From NCBI GenBank assembly GCA_964608095.1, contig CAZSMK010000132.1, positions 1 to 14,319 of the forward strand: a stretch of 14,319 bases of DNA, read 5' to 3'. Shown here in pieces: positions 1-6,188 of the stretch. A program made the translations under genes and the position numbers. The DNA comes from CAZSMK01 sp964608095. GTDB lineage: Bacteria; Sumerlaeota; Sumerlaeia; MWCT01; JAGHBZ01. The notes below the pieces were generated by a model that saw only the letters and a list, made by a program, of their open reading frames with translations, made no database searches and was not told the DNA's origin. Within the stretch, counting starts at the first letter, position 1. Each line of letters opens with the position of its first letter.

Positions 1-99
1 CTGATCGACTCGATCGCCATGGAAGAAGGACTGCGTTTTGCCATTCGTGAAGGCGGGCGTACCGTCGGCGCGGGCGTGGTCACCAGTATCATTGAATAA
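1..99 (+). CDS. tuf: Elongation factor Tu, C-terminal end (partial)
   Basis: The first 32 codons read as the extreme C-terminus of EF-Tu domain III, ending FAIREGGRTVGAGVVTSIIE before a TAA stop. This is one of the most conserved bacterial protein ends. EF-Tu is the cytoplasmic GTPase that delivers aminoacyl-tRNA to the ribosomal A site. The gene begins outside the window, so its GTPase domain cannot be examined. Its place directly before rpsJ, with only 40 bases between, matches the common str-S10 arrangement and implies read-through transcription from the str operon (rpsL-rpsG-fusA-tuf) into the S10 genes. EF-Tu or a close paralogue is nearly certain. Confidence 0.95.
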   Translation: MIDSIAMEEGLRFAIREGGRTVGAGVVTSIIE

Positions 100-112
100 G
101 GTTGAAGAAAAT

Positions 113-130
113 CCAATTGGACGATTGGAC
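113..130 (+). promoter_or_regulatory. Short inverted and direct repeat ahead of rpsJ
   Basis: In the 40-base tuf-rpsJ gap, CCAAT (113-117) can pair with ATTGG (124-128), and ATTGGAC occurs twice (116-122 and 124-130). No purine-rich SD precedes the rpsJ ATG; the closest match is GGAC ending 9 bases upstream. The element is small and a function is only a guess. It may be a weak structure affecting coupling from tuf to rpsJ. Confidence 0.25.
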
Positions 131-139
131 ATACAATAA

Positions 140-451
140 ATGGCTAAACAACGAATACGAATAAGTCTGAAATCATTCGATTATCGCTTGCTGGACCAGT
201 CGGTCAAGGATATCGTTGATACCGCAAAGCAGACAGGAGCTGATATTGCAGGACCGATACCACTGCCGACAAGAATAAGCCGCTATACGGTCTTACGCTC
301 ACCGCATATAGATAAAAAGTCGCGTGAGCAATTCGAGTTGCGGACGCATAAACGATTGATCGATATTGTCGATCCGAGCCAGAAAACACTTGATGCACTC
401 ACAGAGCTGGACTTGCCGGCAGGTGTGGATATCGAGATTAAACTGTTGTAG
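140..451 (+). CDS. rpsJ: 30S ribosomal protein S10 (uS10, NusE)
   Basis: The 103-residue product matches the normal S10 length. It begins with the family pattern QRIRISLKSFDYRLLDQSV and carries GPIPLPTRISRYTVLRSPHIDKKSREQFE, which includes the long loop that reaches into the head of the 30S subunit. S10 binds the 16S 3' domain near S3 and S14. In transcription antitermination the same protein acts as NusE with NusB. It is the first gene of the S10 operon, 40 bases after tuf. The ATG is clear from homology, but its SD is poor, so initiation may lean on coupling to tuf. Confidence 0.97.
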   Translation: MAKQRIRISLKSFDYRLLDQSVKDIVDTAKQTGADIAGPIPLPTRISRYTVLRSPHIDKKSREQFELRTHKRLIDIVDPSQKTLDALTELDLPAGVDIEIKLL

Positions 452-547
452 CCAATGACGTGATATGAACGTCGTCGCGAGGAGCCGTGACCTTTTTTCT
501 TGAAAAGCGGCATCCCCGAGCCCACTAAAAAGGGAGATGAGTTCAAA

Positions 548-1192
548 ATGCCTTTGGGACTTCTTGGAAAAAAATTGGGCATGACCCAGATTTTCGATAC
601 TAATGGAAATCTGGTTCCTGTTACCCTTATAGAAGCCGGACCTTGTTACGTTCTTCAGGTGAAGAACAAGCAGAAGGATGGATATTCGGCGATTCAGATC
701 GGCTTTGATCGAAAACCGAAACGTAAGGCTCGTAAACCTGAACTGGGCCACGTAAACAAAGCCGGTACAGAGCCGATGCGGTTCGTGAGGGAACTATACC
801 TGGAAGAAGCCGATACGGATAGTTTCAGCGTTGGACAAACCTTGACCGTCGATTTGTTTAAAGAAGGTGAACGGGTGGACGTCACCGGCACCTCAAAGGG
901 ACGTGGCTTCGCAGGAACGGTAAAGCGTTTCGGGACAAGCCGTGGACCTATGACACACGGCTCGACGTATCATCGCCGTCCCGGCTCTACCGGTTCATCC
1001 AGTGATCCATCAAGGATTTTTAAAGGAAAAGTCATGCCCGGGCATATGGGTAATAAACGTCGGACTATACCCAATCTTATGGTGGTAAAAACCGATAAAG
1101 AGCGAAATATACTTATGGTGAAGGGTTCAGTACCCGGCGCTCTTAACAGTTATATCGTCATCAAGAAGAGCAATAGAACAAAACGAGGATAA
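548..1192 (+). CDS. rplC: 50S ribosomal protein L3 (uL3)
   Basis: The 214-residue product starts with the family signature MPLGLLGKKLGMTQIF. It contains DVTGTSKGRGFAGTVKRFG (about 111-129) and the RRPGSTG...FKGKVMPGHMGNKR segment (about 143-170), the long extension that reaches towards the peptidyl-transferase centre. L3 is an early assembly protein that binds 23S rRNA near its 3' end. I placed the start at the ATG because the family begins there and a purine-rich stretch (AGGGAG, about 530-535) lies upstream. An in-frame TTG at 500 would add 16 non-conserved residues. The 96-base gap after rpsJ is the longest in the S10 block and contains a weak 5-bp hairpin (GACGT 457-461 with ACGTC 469-473). 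Confidence 0.96.
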   Translation: MPLGLLGKKLGMTQIFDTNGNLVPVTLIEAGPCYVLQVKNKQKDGYSAIQIGFDRKPKRKARKPELGHVNKAGTEPMRFVRELYLEEADTDSFSVGQTLTVDLFKEGERVDVTGTSKGRGFAGTVKRFGTSRGPMTHGSTYHRRPGSTGSSSDPSRIFKGKVMPGHMGNKRRTIPNLMVVKTDKERNILMVKGSVPGALNSYIVIKKSNRTKRG

Positions 1193-1226
1193 GACTGCGA
1201 TCATGCAGGCGGGAGTGAATAGCACG

Positions 1227-1856
1227 ATGCCAGTCCTGGACATAGTCAAAAGCGATGGGAGCAAGAGCGGAGAGACCATCGAGGTAAGCGATAAGGTCTT
1301 TAACGTCCGAAAAAACGCCTTGGTGGTCAGGGAAGCCTTGAATCAGTATATGGCGAATCAACGTCAGGGCACCGCGTCCACCAAGAAGCGCGGTGAAGTC
1401 AGAGGCGGTGGGAGGAAGCCCTGGCGCCAGAAGGGCACCGGAAGAGCGCGCCATGGCAGTATACGTTCCCCGATTTGGCGCGGAGGTGGTATTATCTTCG
1501 GTCCACAACCCCGGAGTTTCGCCTACTCCGTGCCACGGAAGAAAAAACGCCTCGCGTTGTATTCTGTTCTTACCGCCAAAAGAGAAGAACAGCGCCTGAT
1601 GGTGTTGGGCGACATACCCGTCAACGAACCTAAAACGAAAACTATGATAGAATTTTTGAAACTATTGGGGGTAGATTCGTCAAAAAATCTTATCCTCCTC
1701 GATAAAACCAACAGGGCGATATACCTTGCCGGACGAAATATTCCCGGTGTAAAGGTAACTGTTGTAGACAATATTAATATCTTCGATCTTTTGTATTACG
1801 ACAACCTGATCGTCACTCCTGGAAGCCTGAAACGCCTGGAGGAATTAATAGGATGA
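1227..1856 (+). CDS. rplD: 50S ribosomal protein L4 (uL4)
   Basis: This 209-residue protein carries the L4 tunnel-loop signature GGGRKPWRQKGTGRARHGS (about 60-78), followed by SPIWRGGGIIFGP. L4 binds domain I of 23S rRNA, and its loop lines the nascent-peptide exit tunnel next to L22. In E. coli L4 also represses the S10 operon through a long leader. No such leader is visible here, since tuf runs straight into rpsJ. I prefer the ATG at 1227, with GGGAG at about 1210-1215 upstream. An in-frame ATG at 1203 would add MQAGVNST and cannot be excluded. The last codon overlaps the start of rplW. Confidence 0.95.
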   Translation: MPVLDIVKSDGSKSGETIEVSDKVFNVRKNALVVREALNQYMANQRQGTASTKKRGEVRGGGRKPWRQKGTGRARHGSIRSPIWRGGGIIFGPQPRSFAYSVPRKKKRLALYSVLTAKREEQRLMVLGDIPVNEPKTKTMIEFLKLLGVDSSKNLILLDKTNRAIYLAGRNIPGVKVTVVDNINIFDLLYYDNLIVTPGSLKRLEELIG

Positions 1857-2140
1857 GAGATCCCTGGAGCATATTGATAAAACCCGTAATCACGGAAAAG
1901 AGTTATCAGTCTGCGGAGTTGGCGGAACCGAAGTACGAATTCAAGGTACGTATGGATTCCAATAAGCAAGAGGTCAAAAAAGCGGTGGAGCAAGCCTTCA
2001 ACGTGGCAGTCAAGAAAGTAAACGTAATTCGGGTGAAGGGACATCCTCGCCGGGTTCGCTCTGCCCGGTATGGCAGGACGTCACAATGGAAAAAAGCCAT
2101 TGTCACCCTCGAGTCAGGGAACAAGATCGATTTAATTTAG
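1853..2140 (+). CDS. rplW: 50S ribosomal protein L23 (uL23)
   Basis: The 95-residue product begins DPWSILIKPVITEKSYQ and contains KYEFKVRMDSNKQEVKKAVE followed by VKKVNVIRVKG, the usual L23 pattern. L23 sits at the polypeptide tunnel exit beside L29 and is the docking site for trigger factor, SRP and the Sec translocon. The start overlaps the rplD stop in an ATGA junction. A good SD (GGAGG, 1838-1842) lies inside rplD 10 bases upstream, so the two genes are probably translationally coupled. Length is typical and nothing is unusual. Confidence 0.96.
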   Translation: MRDPWSILIKPVITEKSYQSAELAEPKYEFKVRMDSNKQEVKKAVEQAFNVAVKKVNVIRVKGHPRRVRSARYGRTSQWKKAIVTLESGNKIDLI

Positions 2141-2160
2141 CGTCAAGGAAGTGAATGTAT

Positions 2161-2991
2161 ATGGCGGTGAAAAAATACAAACCAACAACTCCTTCCCGAC
2201 GACAGATGACTTCGTCGTCGTTCGAGGAGATAACGAAAAAGAAACCGGAAAAGTCCCTCACCGTTACCACGAAGAAGAGGGCGGGGAGAAATAATCAGGG
2301 ACGAATAACGGCGAGACATCGCGGCGGTGGTCATAAACGCAAATATAGAATCATCGATTTTAAACGCGCTAAGGACAATATACCGGCTAAAGTGGTGGCA
2401 ATCGAGTATGATCCGAATCGCTCGGCGCGCATTGCTCTTCTTCAATATGCAGATGGGGATAAGCGCTATATCATCGCACCTACAGGAATACGAGTCGGTG
2501 AGACGCTGCTGTCCGGTTCGAGCGCAGAGGTAAAAAACGGCAATGCGTTAGCTCTTCGCAGAATCCCTCTGGGCAGTTTTGTGCATTGCGTGGAGGTCAC
2601 GCCGGGCAAAGGTGCCCAGTTTGCACGAAGCGCAGGCACTGGGTGTCAGATAATGGCGAGGGAAGGCGAGCATGTTCATCTCAAGATGCCCTCAGGTGAA
2701 GTGCGACTCGTTCGTGCCGAGTGTAAAGCCACTATAGGACAGGTGGGGAATGTTGAACATGAAAATATAAATCTGGGGAAGGCGGGACGTAAACGCTGGC
2801 TTGGACGGCGACCTCATGTCCGCGGCGTTGCCATGAATCCGGTTGATCATCCTCTCGGCGGCGGCGAGGGGCGCGCCAAGGGCGGACGACATCCCTGCAG
2901 CCCGACGGGATTGCTGGCGAAGGGCTTGAAAACTCGCAAACCTCATAAATATTCAGATTCTTTAATTATAAAAGGTAGGAAGAAACGCTAA
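2161..2991 (+). CDS. rplB: 50S ribosomal protein L2 (uL2)
   Basis: This is a 276-residue L2, close to the family's usual 273-277. It starts MAVKKYKPTTPSRRQMT and contains GRNNQGRITARHRGGGHKR plus the C-terminal block RGVAMNPVDHPLGGGEGRAK. The histidine in VDHP (about residue 230) corresponds to E. coli His229 in the peptidyl-transferase region. L2 binds 23S domain IV and supports subunit association and catalysis. Two in-frame ATGs, at 2155 and 2161, share the SD AAGGA (2145-2149). I chose 2161 because MAVKKYKP is the conserved start; 2155 would add MY. The gene lies 20 bases after rplW. Confidence 0.97.
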   Translation: MAVKKYKPTTPSRRQMTSSSFEEITKKKPEKSLTVTTKKRAGRNNQGRITARHRGGGHKRKYRIIDFKRAKDNIPAKVVAIEYDPNRSARIALLQYADGDKRYIIAPTGIRVGETLLSGSSAEVKNGNALALRRIPLGSFVHCVEVTPGKGAQFARSAGTGCQIMAREGEHVHLKMPSGEVRLVRAECKATIGQVGNVEHENINLGKAGRKRWLGRRPHVRGVAMNPVDHPLGGGEGRAKGGRHPCSPTGLLAKGLKTRKPHKYSDSLIIKGRKKR

Positions 2992-3016
2992 TCCATTTAA
3001 GGTGAGGTAGATATAT

Positions 3017-3304
3017 ATGCCGCGGTCATTGAAAAAAGGACCTTACATTGATGAAAAATTAATGAAACGCATTAATAAAATGAATCAAAGGGGAGAGAAG
3101 TCGGTAATCAAGACATGGTCGCGGCGCTCGATGATCGTCCCTGATATGGTCGGTCATACAATCGCCGTGCATAATGGGAAACAATTCATCCCGATTTTTA
3201 TTACGGAAAACATGGTCGGACATAAACTCGGAGAATTTTCTCCTACACGGCTCTTCAGGTCTCATGGCGGCAAGACCGCGAAGATCGCCAAGGTTCGAAA
3301 GTAG
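3017..3304 (+). CDS. rpsS: 30S ribosomal protein S19 (uS19)
   Basis: The 95-residue product has the full S19 signature: MPRSLKKGPYIDEKL, then KTWSRRSMIVPDMVGHTIAVHNGK, then GHKLGEFSPTRLF. S19 pairs with S13 in the 30S head and contacts the A-site tRNA region and inter-subunit bridges. The SD GGTGAGG (3001-3007) is well placed before the ATG. It lies between rplB and rplV as in nearly all S10 operons. Its length and sequence are ordinary. Confidence 0.97.
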   Translation: MPRSLKKGPYIDEKLMKRINKMNQRGEKSVIKTWSRRSMIVPDMVGHTIAVHNGKQFIPIFITENMVGHKLGEFSPTRLFRSHGGKTAKIAKVRK

Positions 3305-3328
3305 GTCTGTTGGTAGAGGAGAAGAAAA

Positions 3329-3703
3329 GTGGCGGAAAAAAAGATAGCATTTGATGAATCGACTGTAGCAGGTTCAGCCACGGCACGTTTCGTGCGCGTC
3401 TCGCCACGACGGGCGCGCCTTGTCGCCGATTTGATCAGATATAAGTCCGTCGGCGAGGCTGAAGCCCTACTCAAGTTCAGCAACAAGAAGTCGGTAACGC
3501 CGGCAGTCAAAAAGCTTCTTGATGCAGCAAAAGCCGCGGTGAATCACCGTCAGTATCCCCACATCGAAGAGCTCGTCATTGGAGATATCCGGGTGGACGG
3601 GGGACCTATGTTTAAACGGGGTCGAGCGCAGAGCCGTGGTCGACCCGCCACGATTCGACGGCGTACGTCTCATATCACGATTCGACTCATGCCGCCGGCA
3701 TAA
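3329..3703 (+). CDS. rplV: 50S ribosomal protein L22 (uL22)
   Basis: The L22 core starts at ARFVRVSPRRARLVADLIR (about 19-37). It ends in the tunnel hairpin GGPMFKRGRAQSRGRPATIRRRTSHITI (about 91-118), which lines the exit tunnel opposite L4 and is where macrolide-resistance changes occur in model species. Translation starts at GTG with SD GAGGAG just upstream. The protein is 124 residues because about 14 residues (MAEKKIAFDESTVA) precede the conserved core; many bacterial L22s lack this segment. The extension is short and mildly charged, and its role is unknown. The 24-base gap after rpsS fits one operon. Confidence 0.96.
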   Translation: MAEKKIAFDESTVAGSATARFVRVSPRRARLVADLIRYKSVGEAEALLKFSNKKSVTPAVKKLLDAAKAAVNHRQYPHIEELVIGDIRVDGGPMFKRGRAQSRGRPATIRRRTSHITIRLMPPA

Positions 3704-3745
3704 AAAATAACTTTTGACGATTTAAACCAGGGAGGTAATAAGCGC

Positions 3746-4393
3746 GTGGGACAAAAAGTAAACCCAATAGGACTCAGAGTGGGTGTAATAAAAGCATGGG
3801 AGTCGCGATGGTATGCAGAAAAAGACTACGCCAACCTTTTACATGAAGATATTCTTATACGAAATACCGTAAAGTCGAAATTCTATCACGCAGGAGTTGC
3901 AAGAATAGAAATAGAACGTGCGGCTGACCGTGCAAAGATAACTATATATACCGCGCGACCTGGTATCATCATTGGTCGAAAAGGTAGCGAGATCGAGTCG
4001 TTACGAAAAGAACTACAAAAAAAGATTAAGCGGCATATTATTATAAATATCGAAGAGATAAAGAAACCCGACATGGTGGCGCAACTGGTGGCTGAGATGG
4101 TCGCGGCCCAACTTGTTCGCCGGATAGGTTTCCGCCGGGCTATGAAGAGAACGGTTCAAACCGTAATCAAAGCCGGTGCACTGGGAATAAAAATTTCCTG
4201 TGCCGGTCGACTGGCAGGGGCTGAGATCGCTCGCACTGAATGGTATCGGCAGGGACGGGTTCCCTTACATACCCTCCGTGCAGATATCGATTACGGCTTT
4301 ACAGTTGCCAAAACCAAATACGGCGCTATCGGTATTAAGGTATGGATTTTCCGGCGTGAACTTTTTGACAACGAATTACGCAGGGGTGTATAG
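3746..4393 (+). CDS. rpsC: 30S ribosomal protein S3 (uS3)
   Basis: The 215-residue S3 starts at GTG with a strong SD (GGGAGGT, 3730-3736). It begins MGQKVNPIGLRVGVIKAWESRWY. An N-terminal KH RNA-binding domain has the GRKG loop at about residues 77-80 (PGIIIGRKGSEIESLRKEL). The C-terminal half contains GRLAGAEIARTEWYRQGRVPLHTLRADIDYG. S3 sits at the mRNA entry channel of the 30S subunit and takes part in its helicase activity. It is shorter than the 233-residue E. coli protein because it ends soon after the C-terminal domain, as many bacterial S3 proteins do. Confidence 0.97.
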   Translation: MGQKVNPIGLRVGVIKAWESRWYAEKDYANLLHEDILIRNTVKSKFYHAGVARIEIERAADRAKITIYTARPGIIIGRKGSEIESLRKELQKKIKRHIIINIEEIKKPDMVAQLVAEMVAAQLVRRIGFRRAMKRTVQTVIKAGALGIKISCAGRLAGAEIARTEWYRQGRVPLHTLRADIDYGFTVAKTKYGAIGIKVWIFRRELFDNELRRGV

Positions 4394-4429
4394 GGGAATG
4401 AGAAGATTTGTCAATGAGGTAGACATAAA

Positions 4430-4858
4430 ATGGCGTTAATACCTAAAAGAGTAAAATACCGCAAGCAGCATCGTGGTAGGATGAAAGGGCGACTGCACCG
4501 CGGGACAAAGCTCAGTTTCGGCGAGTATGGACTGAAAGCGCTCGAACCGGGATGGTTGACTACCCGACAGATCGAGGCCGCTCGTATCGCCGTGACTCGC
4601 TATGTCAAACGTGGCGGTCGCATCTGGATCAATCTTGTCTGCGATAAACCCGTGAGTAAAAAACCTGCGGAAACCCGGATGGGTAAGGGAAAAGGAAATC
4701 CCGAATTCTGGGTCGCCGTGGTTAAACCCGGTAAAGTGCTGTTCGAGATGGAAGGCGTAAGTCGTGAAGTCGCCAGGGAGGCGTTTCGATTGGCTTCTTA
4801 CAAGCTGCCGATCAAGACAAAATTCGTCACACGGGAAGATTTTCTTGGAGGAATGTAA
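4430..4858 (+). CDS. rplP: 50S ribosomal protein L16 (uL16)
   Basis: The 142-residue product has the L16 hallmarks: MALIPKRVKYRKQHRGRMKG, then the GYGLKALEPGWLT-like block GEYGLKALEPGWLT, then RMGKGKGNPEFWVAVVKPG. The arginine of RMGKGKGN (about residue 83) corresponds to the position that is hydroxylated in E. coli L16. L16 binds late to 23S rRNA, contacts A-site tRNA and helps complete the central protuberance. The SD GAGGT (4416-4420) precedes the ATG by 9 bases. It sits between S3 and L29 as expected. Confidence 0.97.
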   Translation: MALIPKRVKYRKQHRGRMKGRLHRGTKLSFGEYGLKALEPGWLTTRQIEAARIAVTRYVKRGGRIWINLVCDKPVSKKPAETRMGKGKGNPEFWVAVVKPGKVLFEMEGVSREVAREAFRLASYKLPIKTKFVTREDFLGGM

Positions 4859-4864
4859 CCAGCA

Positions 4865-5062
4865 ATGACCACTGCGAGAGAGCTACGAAATATGTCAATT
4901 GATGAACTCCTGGGGATAGTGCATGAGACCCGGCGCGCCCTTTTCAATCTCAAGGTGCGCGACACCACCAAGGAATTGAAGAACGTCGCCGAGATTCAGA
5001 AACAAAAAAAAGAATTAGCCCGAGCGCTTACTGTGTTAAGAGAAAAAGGAATAAAATTCTAA
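4865..5062 (+). CDS. rpmC: 50S ribosomal protein L29 (uL29)
   Basis: This is a 65-residue helical protein of normal L29 length. The pattern ARELRNMSIDELLGIVHETRRALFNLKVR followed by LKNVAEIQKQKKELARALTVLREK is the two-helix hairpin of the family. L29 lies at the tunnel exit next to L23 and contributes to chaperone and SRP docking. The ATG is 6 bases after the rplP stop, and GGAGG (4847-4851) lies inside the end of rplP, so coupling with L16 is likely. Nothing is unusual. Confidence 0.95.
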   Translation: MTTARELRNMSIDELLGIVHETRRALFNLKVRDTTKELKNVAEIQKQKKELARALTVLREKGIKF

Positions 5063-5085
5063 GATAATGGCGAAGGATGATACCC

Positions 5086-5364
5086 ATGCGCGATGCGAAG
5101 GATAAAAAATCCAAAGGCGTAAAAATAAGAACAGGGCACGTTCTTAGTGCAAAAATGGATAAAACGATCGTGGTTGCCGTGGAACAGCAGATCAAGCATC
5201 CACGCTTCAAAAAATATATACGTAAACGAACTAAACTCTATGCACACGACAAAGATAACCGCTGTCAAGTAGGTGACCTTGTTGAAATCATTGAAAGTCG
5301 GCCTCTCAGCAAGCTGAAACAATGGCGAGTACGAAAAATCTTGAAGAAAGCCGAGATGGCTTGA
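5086..5364 (+). CDS. rpsQ: 30S ribosomal protein S17 (uS17)
   Basis: The core GHVLSAKMDKTIVVAVEQQIKHPRFKKYIRKRTKLYAHD, followed by CQVGDLVEIIESRPLSKLKQWRV, is the S17 OB-fold. S17 binds the 5' domain of 16S rRNA early in 30S assembly. I chose the ATG at 5086 (92 residues) because AAGGA (5073-5077) lies 8 bases upstream. An in-frame ATG at 5077 would add three residues but overlaps that SD. About 15 charged residues (MRDAKDKKSKGVKIR) precede the core, slightly more than in E. coli. A tiny out-of-frame ATG reading at 5067-5105 overlaps the start and is probably meaningless. Confidence 0.95.
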   Translation: MRDAKDKKSKGVKIRTGHVLSAKMDKTIVVAVEQQIKHPRFKKYIRKRTKLYAHDKDNRCQVGDLVEIIESRPLSKLKQWRVRKILKKAEMA

Positions 5365-5397
5365 GGAGCGTCTTTGTAACCAGGAGTTAAAGGCAAA

Positions 5398-5766
5398 ATG
5401 ATCCAGGAATACACCATATTAAACGTAGCGGATAACTCGGGGGCAAAAAGCATCAGGTGCTTCAAGGTCCTCGGAGGCACTAAGCGTCGCTACGCTTCTA
5501 TCGGCGATATTATCGTTGCATCGGTGAGAGAGGCGACTCCCGAAGGACAAGTTAAAAAAGGCGCCGTCGTGAGAGCCGTTGTCGTGCGAACTAAAAAAGA
5601 AGTCCGGCGTAACGATGGCTCTTATGTTCGCTTTGATGATAATGCAGCGGTGTTGATCAATAAACAGAATGAACCACTGGGAACTCGTATATTTGGAGCG
5701 GTAGGCCGTGAACTACGGCAAAAAAACTTTATGAAAATTATCTCACTTGCTCCCGAAGTGGTATGA
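5398..5766 (+). CDS. rplN: 50S ribosomal protein L14 (uL14)
   Basis: The 122-residue length is exactly typical. The protein begins MIQEYTILNVADNSGAKSIRCFKVLGG and contains GDIIVASVREATPEGQVKKG, VVVRTKKEVRR and NEPLGTRIFGAVGRELR. L14 lies on the subunit interface, forms bridges to 16S helix 14, and is the binding site of the silencing factor RsfS in model bacteria. The SD AGGAG (5382-5386) lies 11 bases before the ATG. In E. coli this gene opens the spc operon, but here no promoter was recognised in the 33-base gap after rpsQ, so transcription probably continues from upstream. Confidence 0.97.
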   Translation: MIQEYTILNVADNSGAKSIRCFKVLGGTKRRYASIGDIIVASVREATPEGQVKKGAVVRAVVVRTKKEVRRNDGSYVRFDDNAAVLINKQNEPLGTRIFGAVGRELRQKNFMKIISLAPEVV

Positions 5767-5767
5767 T

Positions 5768-5775
5768 AAGGAGGT
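5768..5775 (+). promoter_or_regulatory. Strong ribosome binding site of rplX
   Basis: AAGGAGGT directly follows the rplN stop, 10 bases before the rplX ATG. It is a full match to the canonical anti-SD, so this organism uses standard SD recognition. That makes the missing SDs at rpsJ, rplE, map and infA informative. A nearer ATG at 5776 is out of frame with L24 and too close to the SD. Confidence 0.85.
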
Positions 5776-5785
5776 ATGAGCGAAG

Positions 5786-6100
5786 ATGTCATTTGGCATA
5801 AAAAAGGGAGACACGGTGATAGTGGTAAGTGGTAAGTATAAAGGTGTAACCGGTAAAGTTCTCTCAGTACTTCCACAAGAAAAGAAAGCTATTGTGGAGA
5901 ACGTTCAGTTTGTCAAACGTCACCAGCGGCAGCGTTCACAGCAAGAGAAAGGTGGAATTCAGGAAAAGGAATCACCCATATACCTCTCGAAACTTATGAT
6001 CGTGTGCCCGAAATGTAATAAACCGACCCGGATTGGTACTTCGCTCACGCCGGAGGGAACAAAAGTTCGTATTTGCCGGAAATGCAAAACACAACTTTAA
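5786..6100 (+). CDS. rplX: 50S ribosomal protein L24 (uL24), zinc-ribbon form
   Basis: The N-terminal KOW domain reads IKKGDTVIVVSGKYKGVTGKVLSV (about 5-28). It is followed by VENVQFVKRHQ and GGIQEKESPIYLSKLMIV, all typical of L24. L24 is an assembly initiator that binds 23S domain I near the tunnel exit. The C-terminus carries two CxxC pairs, Cys74/Cys77 and Cys97/Cys100, spaced as a zinc ribbon. As I recall, Thermus-type L24 has such a ribbon and E. coli L24 lacks it, so this is a C+ form. At 104 residues it is of normal length. The start is fixed by a strong SD. Confidence 0.96.
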   Translation: MSFGIKKGDTVIVVSGKYKGVTGKVLSVLPQEKKAIVENVQFVKRHQRQRSQQEKGGIQEKESPIYLSKLMIVCPKCNKPTRIGTSLTPEGTKVRICRKCKTQL

Positions 6101-6105
6101 GGAGA

Positions 6106-6162
6106 GTAAAGACTGAATATTTACCCGGTAAAGACTGAATCTTTACCCGGTAAAGACTGAAT
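6106..6162 (+). repeat. 22-base tandem repeat, 2.6 copies, forming hairpins
   Basis: Units start at 6106, 6128 and 6150. Each opens GTAAAGACTGAAT, and the first two continue to TTTACCCG, differing at one base. The third keeps only the first 13 bases. Each full unit is self-complementary. In unit 2, GGTAAAG (6127-6133) pairs with CTTTACC (6141-6147) around the loop ACTGAAT. In unit 1, GTAAA (6106-6110) pairs with TTTAC (6120-6124). The unit boundary TTTACCCGGTAAA offers alternative pairing between neighbours. The repeat fills much of the 88-base rplX-rplE gap, and stops occur in it in several frames. It could be an RNA regulatory element or a recent slippage duplication. Confidence 0.85.
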
Positions 6163-6188
6163 CGATACAGGAAGTCGAGAAAGATACT

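Noticed and set aside
500..547. TTG start adding 16 residues to L3
   Set aside because: The added residues are not conserved, and the family begins at MPLGLLGKKLG, where an ATG is available.
299..751. Antisense open frame of 150 codons across rpsJ and rplC
   Set aside because: It lies opposite two well-conserved genes, has no recognisable domain, and such frames are expected shadows of the coding bias.
5067..5105. Short frame MAKDDTHARCEG ahead of S17, suggesting a frameshifted start
   Set aside because: Its residues do not continue into the S17 family pattern, and the in-frame ATG at 5086 has a well-placed SD. Chance overlap is simpler.
6106..6162. CRISPR-like array
   Set aside because: Units are only 22 bases, contiguous with no unique spacers, and only 2.6 copies are present. 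This is a simple tandem repeat, not a CRISPR array.
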